This document shows, piece by piece, positions 1-8,198 of a stretch of 26,868 nucleotides of DNA. The DNA is taken from assembly GCA_964585575.1 (NCBI GenBank), contig CAZPEM010000030.1, forward strand, positions 1 to 26,868, written 5' to 3'. Origin of the DNA: UBA4655 sp964585575. Lineage in GTDB: Bacteria > Planctomycetota > Planctomycetia > Pirellulales > UBA1268. Under the pieces are notes generated by a model. It worked only from the letters and a program-made list of their open reading frames with translations. It did no database searches and was not told the origin of the DNA. Numbering within the stretch: the stretch's first letter is position 1; each line of letters opens with the position of its first letter. The translations under genes were made by a program, and so were the position numbers.

Positions 1-7
1 AAGGTCC

Positions 8-193
8 GGAGGACCGAAGCGAACGTCCGGCCAGGGGCACGGGCGGCCCCGAACCAGCAGCGCTGACCAGAGTTGACCGTGAGGGGCTGCCCGTGCCCGG
101 GAGTCGGCATCCGAGCGAGCGGAGGACAGGATGTCCGCAGCGAGCGTCCGGCGACGGGCGGGGTCGCTCGAACGACACGGGCGGCCCCGAACC
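8..193. repeat. Diverged direct repeats at left edge
   Basis: An 18-bp sequence (beginning CACGGGCGGCC) occurs perfectly at 38-55 and again at 176-193. Each copy is preceded by related sequence: GGAGGAC followed by a GCGA(A/G)CGTCCGGC block, at 8-31 and 121-152. The two units (about 48 and 73 bp) therefore look like diverged members of one intergenic repeat family. They lie just downstream of the DUF1501 gene on its strand. No coding potential is convincing here. Whether more copies lie beyond the window edge cannot be seen. Confidence 0.6.
35..98 (-). other. Long inverted repeat (hairpin) downstream of the DUF1501 gene
   Basis: Bases 35-50 pair with 83-98 to give a 16-bp G+C-rich stem with a single G/T mismatch (G-U in RNA) and a 32-nt loop. 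The hairpin lies 114-177 nt after the DUF1501 stop codon in the direction of transcription. There is no T-run after it on the minus strand, so it is not a classical intrinsic terminator. It could protect the 3' end of the mRNA, act in factor-dependent termination, or be part of the repeat family found here. Confidence 0.5.
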
Positions 194-211
194 CTCACCC
201 CCGACGCAGGC

Positions 212-1489
212 TCAGGCGAACAGTTCCGTGATCACCTTGCCCGAGTTGGCGATCTTCATCGGTCGGCCGTTCTTGGCCATGAAGGTCGTCTCGAGCCCGA
301 TGCCGAGCGACTTCAGCACGCTCGCCATGATGTCCTGCGATGTATACGGCTCGGTGGCGACCTCCTTGCCGTCGTCGCTCGTCGCGCCGACCACCACGCC
401 CCGCTTGAAGCCGGCCCCGCCGACCACCACGCTCCAACTGCGGGCCCAATGGTCGCGGCCGCCGCCGCCGTTGATGTTGGGCGTGCGGCTGAACTCTCCC
501 ATCCAGATGATCGCCGTGTCTTCGAGCAGGCCGCGGTCGGCAAGGTCCGAAACGAGCGCGCTCATCGCCTTGTCGAGTTCGGGCAGCTTCGTGTTCCTGA
601 GGGTCGGGAAGATGCCGGAGTGGTTGTCCCAGCCGCCGAGGTCGACCTCGATGAACGGAACGCCCGCCTCGACGAGCCTGCGGGCCAGCAGACAGCCCCG
701 GCCAAAGCCCGAGGTGCCATACTTCTCGAGCACTTCCGCCGGCTCCTTCGAGACCTTGAAGGCCTCCATCTGCCGGCTCGTCATGAGACGGACGGTGCGT
801 TCGACGACCTTCATGTGGTCGGCCGCCGCCCCGCCTCGCTTCTCGCTGATGAACCTCTTCTCGACGGTGCCGAGCATCTCGAGCCGCTGCGCGAGCCTTG
901 CAGGATCGAGGCCCATGTCGAGGTTGCGGATGTTGCCGTTGGAATCGACCGTGAAGGGGGCCCACGTCATCCCGAGGAAGCCCGGCCCGACGCTCCCGCC
1001 GCCCACCGACACGAACGGGGGGATCTCGAGATCGGGAACCCGGCCGGCCAACTCGTGGGCGATCACCGACCCATAGCCCGGGTGCTCGACGTTGGGGTTC
1101 GGCACGTAGCCGGTGTGCATGTAGTAGCGGCCCCGCATGTGGTCGGCCTCGCGGGTGCTCATCGACCGCACGATCGCCATGTGGTGCATCTGCTTCGCCA
1201 TGAGCGGCATGTGCTCGGAAATGGCCACCCCGTCGGCACTCGTGGAAATCTGCTTGAACTCACCGCCGGTCGGCGCTCCCGGCTTCAGGTCCCAGATGTC
1301 CATCGTGCTCGGACCGCCTCCCATCCAGAGCAGGATCGCCGACTTGTGTCGCTTCGTCATGTCCGAAGCGTTGGCGAGGATCGTGTTCGTGAAGGCCGTC
1401 GCCGGCCCGGCCAGGGCGGCCGCGCCCGCCATGTGGGACAGGAAGTGACGGCGATTCATTCCGCGAGGGATCCCGAAGTCGATCGACAT
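212..1489 (-). CDS. DUF1501 family Tat-exported protein
   Basis: This encodes a 425-aa protein of the DUF1501 family (sulfatase/alkaline-phosphatase-like fold, function largely unknown, abundant in planctomycetes). The start is set by a strong AGGAGG Shine-Dalgarno 8 nt before the ATG. The N-terminus carries a twin-arginine signal (NRRHFL, RR at residues 13-14, then an Ala-rich hydrophobic stretch), so export folded across the membrane is expected. Family hallmarks follow: a GGGPSTMDIWDLKP segment, SEHMPLMAKQ, then near the C-terminus GGWDNH and MGEFSRTPN with a GRDHW motif. It sits 102 nt after a DUF1549/DUF1553 gene on the same strand. That pairing is common in planctomycetes, where the two are thought to act together on exported substrates; the substrate cannot be read from the sequence. 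Confidence 0.9.
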   Translation of the reverse strand: MSIDFGIPRGMNRRHFLSHMAGAAALAGPATAFTNTILANASDMTKRHKSAILLWMGGGPSTMDIWDLKPGAPTGGEFKQISTSADGVAISEHMPLMAKQMHHMAIVRSMSTREADHMRGRYYMHTGYVPNPNVEHPGYGSVIAHELAGRVPDLEIPPFVSVGGGSVGPGFLGMTWAPFTVDSNGNIRNLDMGLDPARLAQRLEMLGTVEKRFISEKRGGAAADHMKVVERTVRLMTSRQMEAFKVSKEPAEVLEKYGTSGFGRGCLLARRLVEAGVPFIEVDLGGWDNHSGIFPTLRNTKLPELDKAMSALVSDLADRGLLEDTAIIWMGEFSRTPNINGGGGRDHWARSWSVVVGGAGFKRGVVVGATSDDGKEVATEPYTSQDIMASVLKSLGIGLETTFMAKNGRPMKIANSGKVITELFA

Positions 1490-1497
1490 GACGTGGG

Positions 1498-1503
1498 CCT
1501 CCT
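1498..1503 (-). promoter_or_regulatory. Ribosome binding site of the DUF1501 gene
   Basis: A perfect AGGAGG lies on the minus strand, 8 nt before the ATG at 1489. It decides between this start and an upstream in-frame start that would add 34 residues before the Tat signal. Confidence 0.8.
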
Positions 1504-1591
1504 GTGGGTTCCTGTTCGACGTTCCTGCCGTCGACGATTCTTTCTGAAGCATCGTCTTTTCGAAGTATCGTTCATCCCTCCTCGAACGCAA

Positions 1592-3424
1592 TCAATGGTT
1601 GAGGATGAATTCGTTCGAGTTGAGCACCGCCCACCAGACGTCCTGGAGGGCCGCGATCGCGTTTCCGTTCTTGGCGATCATCAGGGCGTTTGCGACGTCC
1701 ACTTCCCGTGCGGTCGGTCGACGAGCAAGGGCCGCGAGGTAGAGGGAATTGATCTTATCGGCGTTGGAGACCCCCGAACTCGCCACCGAGTCGAGAAAGC
1801 CACCCTTGCCCGCGCCGATGGCGGTCTTGATGAGCTCGCCGTTGAACATCATCAGCACCTGGGGTATCGAGCCGTTGAAGGTCGTCGCCTCGTCCCCCTC
1901 GTCGGTGCCGAACGCAATCACGAACTGCGAGAGCCAGGCGTCCTTCTTCTTCGCCGCCGACTCGCCTCCGCCGCCGACGCGGTCGGCCCGCGTGGCCGTG
2001 AGCAGCGAGTCGTAGAGCTGCTCGGCCGTCATCTGCCGCAGGTAGAAATGGCTGAAGGCAGGCTTCTCCCCGAGCGAGGGATCGTCCTTGGCGTTCCCGG
2101 CCGTCGTCTTGCTGGAAAGCGCATAGGGCTGCGAGAGCACGATCCACTTCGTGAGCGTCTTCATGTCGAAGCTCTGCTCGCGAAACTGCCTCGAGAGCGT
2201 GTCGAGCAGCTCGGGGTGTGAGGGTTCGTTGTGGTCGCCGAGATCGTCGACCGGCTTCGTGAAGCCATAGCCCAGGAAGAAGCCCCAGAAGCGGTTGACG
2301 ATCGCCTTCGCCAGCAGGGGGCTGGCGACGATCATCGACGCCAGCTCCTTGCGGCGATTGACGCCGTACGCACTGCCATCTTCGAGCTTGCCCGGCAGGT
2401 AGCCGCTCTTCGAGATCGCCGTGCCGTCGATGAACACCGGGAAAGCCACCTTCTTGATGCCGTTGCGAAGTTCGTAGAAGAGTTCCGCCTCCTCAGGATT
2501 GCCCGCCTCGCCGGCGAAGTCCTCGTCGGCGAGTTCGACCGAGCGAACGTACATCCCCCCCTCGAATCGTCTCAGGGCCCGGGTCTGGCGGAAGAAGGCG
2601 TTGAATTCCCAGAACTGGTTCTGCTTGCCCTTGTTGAAGGGATGGTTGTGGCACTGCGTGCACTGCACCTGGAGCCCCAGGAACACCTGGGCCGTCCTGG
2701 CGGCGGCCTGGACCCCGTTTTCATCCAGTTTTCCGGTGAGGAAGTTCGTGGCTCCGTTGAAGCCCTCGGCGCCCGGCGCGTTCACGCCCGTCGCGGTGAC
2801 GAGTTCCGTCACGAATCGGTCGTAGGGGATGTTTTTCTCGAAGGCCCGCCGCAGATACTGCCGCATGCCCGGCCTGCTGACCATCGCGTTCTCGACGTCC
2901 TTGCCGATCAAGATGGTGGTCCAGACGTCGGTCCAGTGCCGTGCGTACTCGTCTTCGTACTCCTTGCCGAGCAATCGCTCGACGAGTGCGAGACGCTTCG
3001 ACTTCGTGGAATCGCCCAAAAAGGCCCTCAACTCCTCGAGCGACGGAATCCGGCCGATCACGTCCAGGTGGACTCGGCGACACCACTCGCCGTCGGTCGC
3101 AGCCGACGAGGGGCTCACGCCCGCGGCCTGCCATCCCGCCGACACCAGTTCGTTGATGGTCCGGACCTGCGGGATGCCGAAGTCCTCCGGCGCGGCAACG
3201 GCGGCTGAGGCAAGGCCGAAGAAGACACCAAACGAGAGGGCCGCGAGCGAGGCGAATCGTCGCCCGGCCTTGAATTGGCGGTTTCTCCGGACGGAGAACC
3301 GTTTTCGCACGCAGCCCGAGGGCCATTGAAGAACGACCTGCAGGGTCTCAGAAAAGAGCCCTGGAAAACCGGGCGAGACCACGGGCTTTTCGGCGATCTT
3401 CGGCGGCCCCTCGCAGATGCTCAT
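1592..3424 (-). CDS. DUF1549/DUF1553 secreted protein with CxxCH motif
   Basis: A planctomycete-type protein with a DUF1549 domain (including RRVHLDVIGRIPSLEEL and the HWTDVW region), a middle CTQCH motif resembling a c-type haem site (residues 255-259 from this start), and a C-terminal DUF1553 domain (NRRKELASMI, then NRFWGFFLGYGFTKPVDD and SHPELLDTLS). A basic segment followed by a hydrophobic core ending in ASAAVAA is a Sec-type signal peptide. The start is uncertain: the ATG at 3424 gives 610 aa with an unusually long N-region, while a GTG at 3310 would begin right at the basic segment and give a normal signal peptide. Neither has a good Shine-Dalgarno. The gene is followed by the DUF1501 gene and probably co-transcribed with it. 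Its enzymatic role is unknown. Confidence 0.88.
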   Translation of the reverse strand: MSICEGPPKIAEKPVVSPGFPGLFSETLQVVLQWPSGCVRKRFSVRRNRQFKAGRRFASLAALSFGVFFGLASAAVAAPEDFGIPQVRTINELVSAGWQAAGVSPSSAATDGEWCRRVHLDVIGRIPSLEELRAFLGDSTKSKRLALVERLLGKEYEDEYARHWTDVWTTILIGKDVENAMVSRPGMRQYLRRAFEKNIPYDRFVTELVTATGVNAPGAEGFNGATNFLTGKLDENGVQAAARTAQVFLGLQVQCTQCHNHPFNKGKQNQFWEFNAFFRQTRALRRFEGGMYVRSVELADEDFAGEAGNPEEAELFYELRNGIKKVAFPVFIDGTAISKSGYLPGKLEDGSAYGVNRRKELASMIVASPLLAKAIVNRFWGFFLGYGFTKPVDDLGDHNEPSHPELLDTLSRQFREQSFDMKTLTKWIVLSQPYALSSKTTAGNAKDDPSLGEKPAFSHFYLRQMTAEQLYDSLLTATRADRVGGGGESAAKKKDAWLSQFVIAFGTDEGDEATTFNGSIPQVLMMFNGELIKTAIGAGKGGFLDSVASSGVSNADKINSLYLAALARRPTAREVDVANALMIAKNGNAIAALQDVWWAVLNSNEFILNH

Positions 3425-3472
3425 GGACGAATTCCATCGGGGAGAATCGATCCCACCTGCACCAATCATCGA

Positions 3473-3498
3473 ATTGTACCGCGAAGCTTCATTCGCGG
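3473..3498 (-). promoter_or_regulatory. Putative promoter with palindrome before the DUF1549/DUF1553 gene
   Basis: On the minus strand a -10-like TACAAT (3473-3478) lies about 50 nt before the ATG at 3424. Directly upstream is a perfect 7-bp inverted repeat, CCGCGAA-6 nt-TTCGCGG (3479-3498), filling the space where a -35/-10 spacer would be. No good -35 hexamer is seen. The palindrome could be an operator or a fortuitous hairpin after the rplQ end of the ribosomal operon. Confidence 0.3.
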
Positions 3499-3688
3499 AA
3501 CGCGGCCTCGGCTATTCCCGACCCCGAAACGGCTCCCGCCCCCGGGAAGGACCGCCCGAGTCACGGGCGATCCACGTTCGCCCGACGGAGGGTGGCGTGC
3601 ACGAACCCAATCCGAGAGGATCTCCGCACTCCGCGAGGATGAATCGCCCGAGGATCCCGTCAGCGAGAATCCAGCGGGCGAGCGGATC

Positions 3689-4258
3689 TCACCGCTTCCT
3701 GGACTCGATTTTCGGCGCCGGAGCAGCGGTCACGGCCTCGCCGGAGACGAGTTCCAGGATCGCCCGTGGCCCGTTGTCGCCGAGCCGCGGGGTGGCGAGC
3801 TTTAGGATCCGCGTGTAGCCGCCCGGCCTGTCGGCGAACCGGGGAGCCACCCGCTCGAAGAGCACCCGAGCCGCCTTCTTGTCGCCCAGCAGGGTCACCA
3901 CCCGCCGCCGTGCGGTGACGGCAGGCGACATGGCGGCAGCCCATTTCTTCCAGGAATCGCTGGTCCGCCACCGCTTCCACTCGGCGGTGTCGCGGTCGCC
4001 TGGAGCGGCGAACGGCCGCGCGGCCTCCGCCGCGGCGAGCCCCCGCTTGGCGATCGTGATGCATTTCTCGACGAGCGGACGAACTTCCTTCGCTTTCGGC
4101 ACGGTGGTCACGATCCGTCCGGCGACCTTGGGCCGGCCGGGCTCGTCCGCCTCCGCCTCCCTTTCCGTCAGGAAAAGAGCAGAAGCGAGATTTCGCAACA
4201 GGGCCCGCTGGTGGGACGGACTGCGGCCGAGCACGCGGCCTTTCCTACGGTGTCGCAT
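3689..4258 (-). CDS. rplQ: 50S ribosomal protein L17, enlarged
   Basis: L17 is a large-subunit protein near the exit tunnel. The conserved start (MRHRRKGRVLGRSPSHQRAL) and the C-terminal GGYTRILKLATPRLGDN block identify it. At 189 aa it is much longer than the usual 115-130 aa. Compared with E. coli L17 it has about 14 extra residues around 33-48 and about 40 extra around 78-118, the latter rich in Trp, Lys and Arg. It is the last gene of the alpha operon, after rpoA with a 77-nt gap, and no clear intrinsic terminator follows. Confidence 0.93.
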   Translation of the reverse strand: MRHRRKGRVLGRSPSHQRALLRNLASALFLTEREAEADEPGRPKVAGRIVTTVPKAKEVRPLVEKCITIAKRGLAAAEAARPFAAPGDRDTAEWKRWRTSDSWKKWAAAMSPAVTARRRVVTLLGDKKAARVLFERVAPRFADRPGGYTRILKLATPRLGDNGPRAILELVSGEAVTAAPAPKIESRKR

Positions 4259-4335
4259 TGATATTTCCTCTTGGAATCGGTGTGTGAGGGTGGGGCGGGG
4301 GTGGAATCGGCCGGCGGATCCGGCGAAGAAACGGA

Positions 4336-5325
4336 TCAGACCGCCGCGTCTTCGGGAACCTGCATGCCCAGTTCGAGCCCGAGTTCCCGGAGCTTGGTCT
4401 CGATCTCATGAAGGGTCGTCTCGCCGAAGTTCCTGACTTCGAGCAATTCCTCCCGGGTCCTGCCGACGAGCTCACGAAGGGTGTTGATCCCCTCTTCCTT
4501 GAGGCAGTTGGCGGCCCGCAGCGACAGCTTCAAGTCGCTGGCAAGCATGCCCAAGCGGCTCGAAAGCGGCGCTTCGATGGCAAAGACGTCCGCGGCGGCG
4601 GGCAGGTGAACGCCCTCGCCCGGGGCCGTGTACGCCACGAACGGATTGAGGTGCTTGCGAAGAATCTTGGCAGCCTCCACGAGCGCCATGTCGGGCGTCA
4701 CGGTGCCGTTCGTCCAGATTTCGAGCGTGAGCTTGTCGTAGTTGGTCTTCTGGCCGACACGGGTTTCCTCGACGTCGTAACGCACCCGGGTCACGGGGCT
4801 GAACACCGCATCGATCGGGATGATCCCGATTTCCTGCGCCTCGGGGCTGTGCTCCACGGCGGGAACGTAACCGCGGCCGTTCTCGACGACCATCTCCATC
4901 TCGAACGGCACGTCGTCCGTGAGCGTTGCGAGCACGAGGTCCTTGTTGACGATCTCGACGGCCTCGTCGGTCTGGATGTCGCCTCCGGTCACCGGCCCCT
5001 TGGTGCTCTTTTCGACCCGCAGGACCCGCGTCGACTCGCTGTGGTTCTTCACGACGAGGCTCTTCATGGCGAGCACGATGTCGGTGACGTCCTCGAGGAC
5101 CCCCTTGATCGTCGTGAACTCGTGGAGGGCGCCGCCGATCTTGATCTGCGTGACGGCGCTGCCCTCGAGGCTCGAGAGGAGCACGCGGCGAATGCTGTTG
5201 CCGATCGTGGTGCCGAAGCCCCTCTCGAACGGCTCAGCCGTGAACTTTCCGTAGGTGGGGGTGAGCGTCTTGCGGTCGGCGACGACGACTCCGGGCAGTT
5301 CCAGACCTCTCCAGCGAACGTGCAT
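4336..5325 (-). CDS. rpoA: RNA polymerase alpha subunit
   Basis: A 329-aa alpha subunit. The N-terminal domain (dimerisation and beta/beta' binding) shows EPFERGFGTTIGNSIRRVLL. The C-terminal domain shows LSLRAANCLKEEGINTLREL, with R270 and N273 in the UP-element DNA-contact helix, and the NFGETTLHEI helix-hairpin-helix. The ATG at 5325 (MHVRWRGLELPG) was chosen because AAGGAG stands 9 nt before it; a TTG 30 nt upstream would add ten residues. The gene sits in its usual place between rpsD and rplQ. Confidence 0.96.
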   Translation of the reverse strand: MHVRWRGLELPGVVVADRKTLTPTYGKFTAEPFERGFGTTIGNSIRRVLLSSLEGSAVTQIKIGGALHEFTTIKGVLEDVTDIVLAMKSLVVKNHSESTRVLRVEKSTKGPVTGGDIQTDEAVEIVNKDLVLATLTDDVPFEMEMVVENGRGYVPAVEHSPEAQEIGIIPIDAVFSPVTRVRYDVEETRVGQKTNYDKLTLEIWTNGTVTPDMALVEAAKILRKHLNPFVAYTAPGEGVHLPAAADVFAIEAPLSSRLGMLASDLKLSLRAANCLKEEGINTLRELVGRTREELLEVRNFGETTLHEIETKLRELGLELGMQVPEDAAV

Positions 5326-5334
5326 CTTCAGGGA

Positions 5335-5340
5335 CTCCTT
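5335..5340 (-). promoter_or_regulatory. Ribosome binding site of rpoA
   Basis: AAGGAG on the minus strand, 9 nt before the ATG at 5325. It supports the start giving MHVRWRGLELPG over the upstream TTG. The 148-nt gap between rpsD and rpoA otherwise holds short AAGCCCGA(A/G)AGC-like repeats and no gene. Confidence 0.75.
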
Positions 5341-5473
5341 GATGGGGTGCTTCAAACGGCCACGCGCCAGGCCTTCCGAAGCACCATGCGTTGGGGGTGC
5401 GCGTTGACGATTTGCTCTCGGGCTTCGTGCTTTCGGGCTTGCTGCTTTCTGACAGGCCGCTTCCGGGCAAGGC

Positions 5474-6100
5474 CTACTTCGAGCAAAGCTCGATGATGAG
5501 ATTGGCTTGGACGGGTATCGAAACGTCGTCGCTCGACGGCAGGCGATCGACCCGAACCTCGGGAACCGCCCCCTCCGACCGGGACAGGAAATCGGGAACC
5601 TCGCGACGGAAATCCGAGAGCGAGGCGTGGGCGAGTTGAAGGCTCTTCTTCCGATTCTTGACCCTCACCACGTCGCCCGGACGGACCTGGTAGCTGGGAA
5701 CGTCCACCCGCCGGCCATTCACGGTGATGTGGCCGTGGCCGACCATCTGTCGGGCAGCCGACCGCGACTGCGCGAAGCCGACGCGGTGCACGATGTTGTC
5801 GAGCCGCCGCTCGAGCAGCGTCATGAGCGCCTCGCCGGTATTCCCGGTGCCCCGCTCGGCGCGGCGAAAATATGTGCGGAACTGCGCCTCGAGCACGCCG
5901 TAGTAGTGCTTGACCTTCTGCTTTTCACGAAGGTGCAGACCGTAGTCCGTCGGCTTCGGTCGCCGCTTCTGAACCATGCCCGGAGGCGTGGCCCTGCGTT
6001 CGAACGCGCACTTGGGCGTGTCGCAACGACTTCCCTTGAGAAAGAGTTTGAGGCCGTCGCGGCGGCAGAGGCGGCAGACCGGCCCGGTGATTCGTCCCAT
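5474..6100 (-). CDS. rpsD: 30S ribosomal protein S4, zinc-binding form
   Basis: S4 (208 aa) binds 16S rRNA early in small-subunit assembly. The S4 domain is clear (LERRLDNIVHRVGFAQSRSAAR, then VGHGHITVNGRRV). The N-terminus holds four cysteines, C9, C12, C26 and C31, so this is the zinc-containing C+ form. It follows rpsK by 12 nt. In well-studied bacteria S4 represses the alpha operon by binding its mRNA; no such leader structure could be recognised here. Confidence 0.95.
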   Translation of the reverse strand: MGRITGPVCRLCRRDGLKLFLKGSRCDTPKCAFERRATPPGMVQKRRPKPTDYGLHLREKQKVKHYYGVLEAQFRTYFRRAERGTGNTGEALMTLLERRLDNIVHRVGFAQSRSAARQMVGHGHITVNGRRVDVPSYQVRPGDVVRVKNRKKSLQLAHASLSDFRREVPDFLSRSEGAVPEVRVDRLPSSDDVSIPVQANLIIELCSK

Positions 6101-6112
6101 GTTTTCCTTTCC

Positions 6113-6490
6113 TTACACCCGTCGCTTTTTGGGAGGACGGCAACCGTTGTGCGGCAGCGGAGTGACGTCCTCGATGCTCTTGACGTTCATGCCGGCGGCC
6201 TGGAGGGCCGTGATCGCACTCTCGCGGCCGCTTCCCGGCCCCCGGACGCGAACCTCCAGATCCTTCACGCCGAATTTCGAGGCCTTCTCGGCCGCCTGCT
6301 GGGCGGCACACTGCCCGGCAAACGGCGTGCCCTTCCGGCTCCCCTTGAAGCCGCAGGTTCCGCCGCTGGCCCAGCAGAGCGTGTCGCCCTTCATGTCGGT
6401 GATCGTGACCGTCGTGTTGTTGAAGCTCGCCATGATGAAGGCGATGCCGGCGCTGACGCTCTTCTTTTTTTGTTTCGCGGCCTTGGCCAT
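6113..6490 (-). CDS. rpsK: 30S ribosomal protein S11
   Basis: S11 (125 aa) lies on the small-subunit platform. Diagnostic segments are ASFNNTTVTITD, KGSRKGTPFAGQ, VRGPGSGRESAI and the basic C-terminus with PLPHNGCRPPKKRRV. The length is usual. It stands between rpsM and rpsD in the alpha operon order. Confidence 0.96.
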   Translation of the reverse strand: MAKAAKQKKKSVSAGIAFIMASFNNTTVTITDMKGDTLCWASGGTCGFKGSRKGTPFAGQCAAQQAAEKASKFGVKDLEVRVRGPGSGRESAITALQAAGMNVKSIEDVTPLPHNGCRPPKKRRV

Positions 6491-6585
6491 GGGTGGGAAC
6501 GATGCCTTGGAGGTGGGTGGGGCTTGGTGTTGCCCGCGGGCGAGACCTGCGGGCGAGAAAAATTATCGTGGGTGGCGGAACGCGG

Positions 6586-6969
6586 CTACTTGAGGTCCTT
6601 CACGCCCTTCTTTCCGGCGACGGTCTTCTTCGGACCCTTTCGTGTACGGGCGTTCGTGCGGGTCCGCTGCCCCCGCACGGGAAGGCCGCGGCGATGCCGC
6701 AGCCCCCGGTAGCAGCCGATGTCCTTGAGCCGGGAGATGTTTTGGGAAACCTGGCGTCGCAGCTGTCCCTCGACCACGTAGTCCTTGTCCATGAGGGCAG
6801 CGAGACGGGCGAGTTCGTCCTCGTGCAGCGACCTCGCGACCCCCTCGGGATCGACGCCGGCCTTGTGGCAAAGCTCACGGGCGACTCGCGGACCGACGCC
6901 ATAAAGGTACTGGAGCGAGTAGACCGTCTTCTTTTCGGAGGGAATGTCAACGCCGAGGAGTCGGGGCAT
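6586..6969 (-). CDS. rpsM: 30S ribosomal protein S13
   Basis: S13 (127 aa) contacts P-site tRNA and forms bridges to the large subunit. It shows the helix-two-turn-helix region (LQYLYGVGPRVARELC), YRGLRHRRGLPVRGQRT, and the basic tail (TNARTRKGPKKTVAGKK). An AAGG lies 9 nt before the ATG. Gaps of 140 nt to rpmJ and 95 nt to rpsK are the widest around here and hold nothing recognisable. Confidence 0.96.
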   Translation of the reverse strand: MPRLLGVDIPSEKKTVYSLQYLYGVGPRVARELCHKAGVDPEGVARSLHEDELARLAALMDKDYVVEGQLRRQVSQNISRLKDIGCYRGLRHRRGLPVRGQRTRTNARTRKGPKKTVAGKKGVKDLK

Positions 6970-7109
6970 CGTTGTCGCCTTGCTTTCGAATATCCGGTGC
7001 TGTCTCGATCACTGCTTCTCTCGGCCTTCGTCCTTGTTCGACGACGGCCTGCCCTCATTGCGGCGGTCGGTCGGGACGCGAGGTCCGACACCCGCCGAAA
7101 CCGGCACGA

Positions 7110-7223
7110 CTACCCCTGCCGCTGCTTGTGCCGCGGTTCGGAACAGACGATGAACACCACGCCCCGTCTCCGGACGATCTTGCACTTGTCACACATCCGC
7201 CTGACGCTCGCGCGAACCTTCAT
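7110..7223 (-). CDS. rpmJ: 50S ribosomal protein L36, zinc-binding form
   Basis: A 37-aa protein read from the ATG at 7223 to TAG: MKVRASVRRMCDK, then CKIVRRRG, VVFIVCSEPRHKQRQG. C11, C14, C27 and H32 form the CCCH zinc site of classical (C+) L36. It lies between map and rpsM, its usual place, though infA, often just before it, is missing. Confidence 0.95.
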   Translation of the reverse strand: MKVRASVRRMCDKCKIVRRRGVVFIVCSEPRHKQRQG

Positions 7224-7376
7224 CGAACCATTCGAGGACGACCATACGTCGCCCCGCCTTCCAAACATGGGGTGAGTCGGAAAGTCGCAAAGTATAGAAA
7301 CGAAAGGGGGGCGTTCACAAGGGGGTGGTGTTCCCGGGCCGTCAACCGCGGCTTCCCGGCATGGATCGCCCTTTTT

Positions 7377-7412
7377 CTGTCAGGCCGCATCTTCCTGTCA
7401 GGCAGCATCGCC
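7377..7412. repeat. 18-bp tandem duplication at the 3' end of map
   Basis: Two 18-bp units (7377-7394 and 7395-7412), 15 of 18 bases identical, span the map stop codon. On the minus strand both read GAT-GCN-GCC-TGA-CAG, so the last codons and the stop are repeated in frame immediately after the gene. Confidence 0.7.
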
Positions 7413-8198
7413 GACGCTCTCCCCGGTGGCTGGGGCGGCCGTGAGCACGACGGGCCCCTGCTCCGTGATCGCGACGGTGTGCTCGAAATGGGCGCTGAAC
7501 TTGCCATCCACCGTCGACTGGGTCCAGTGATCCGGCATCGCCCGCACCCTCTTCGAGCCCATGTTGACCATCGGCTCGACCGCGATCACCAACCCCGGCT
7601 CGAGCTCGAAATCGTGGTGACGACGGAAGTGCGGGGTGCAGAAGTTGGGCACCTGGGGATCCTCGTGCATCTTTCTGCCGATGCCGTGCCCGACGAAGTT
7701 CTCCACCACCGAGAAGCCGTGGTCCCGCACGAACTTCGCCATCTCGGCCGCGACGTCGCTCCAGCGGCTGCGAACGCCCATCAACTCGATCGCAAGCGCC
7801 AGCACGCCGGACGTGCAGTCGAGGAGTTTCCGCACCTCCGGCAAAATGTCACCGACGGGATAGGTCATGGCCGAGTCGCCGCACCATCCCCCGACGCGGC
7901 AGCCGGTGTCGATGCTGACGATGTCACCCGCGCGGAGAACCCGCGGCCCGGGAATCCCGTGCACGACCTCGTCGTTCACCGACATGCAGCAGACCGCCGG
8001 GAACGGCGTCTTGCCCGGCACTCCCTTGAAGAGCGGCTCGGCCGAGTGGCTCGCGAAGTAACGCTCGACGGCGACATCGATCTCACCGGTCGTCATCCCC
8101 GGACGAACGAGCGACGAGGCGAGCTGATGCGCTCCCCAGACCACGAGACCGGCCCGCCGCATGGCCGCGATTTCACGAGAGGAGCGGAGATTCACCAC
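7398..8198 (-). CDS. map: Methionine aminopeptidase, type I
   Basis: Removes the initiator methionine from nascent proteins; a cytosolic dinuclear metal enzyme. The family signature is complete: NDEVVHGIPG, then VSIDTGCRVGGWCGDSAMTY (the two metal-binding Asp), NFVGHGIGRKMHEDPQVPN (metal His and catalytic His), VIAVEPMVN (metal Glu) and SAHFEHTVAIT (metal Glu). The likely start is one of two adjacent GTG codons (8198 or 8195) just before NLRSSREIAAMRRAG, giving about 266 aa. No convincing Shine-Dalgarno precedes them, and an upstream ATG would overlap adk. It lies 112 nt after adk. The secY-adk-map order is classical. Confidence 0.92.
   Translation of the reverse strand: MVNLRSSREIAAMRRAGLVVWGAHQLASSLVRPGMTTGEIDVAVERYFASHSAEPLFKGVPGKTPFPAVCCMSVNDEVVHGIPGPRVLRAGDIVSIDTGCRVGGWCGDSAMTYPVGDILPEVRKLLDCTSGVLALAIELMGVRSRWSDVAAEMAKFVRDHGFSVVENFVGHGIGRKMHEDPQVPNFCTPHFRRHHDFELEPGLVIAVEPMVNMGSKRVRAMPDHWTQSTVDGKFSAHFEHTVAITEQGPVVLTAAPATGESVGDAA

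Noticed and set aside
131..2221. A 696-codon plus-strand open frame
   Set aside because: It lies antisense to the DUF1501 and DUF1549/DUF1553 genes, whose frames show clear family motifs. Its translation is Arg/His-rich with no recognisable domain, as expected for a shadow frame in G+C-rich DNA.
3553..3569. A small hairpin after rplQ as the operon terminator
   Set aside because: Only 6 bp with a 5-nt loop and no T-run on the minus strand.
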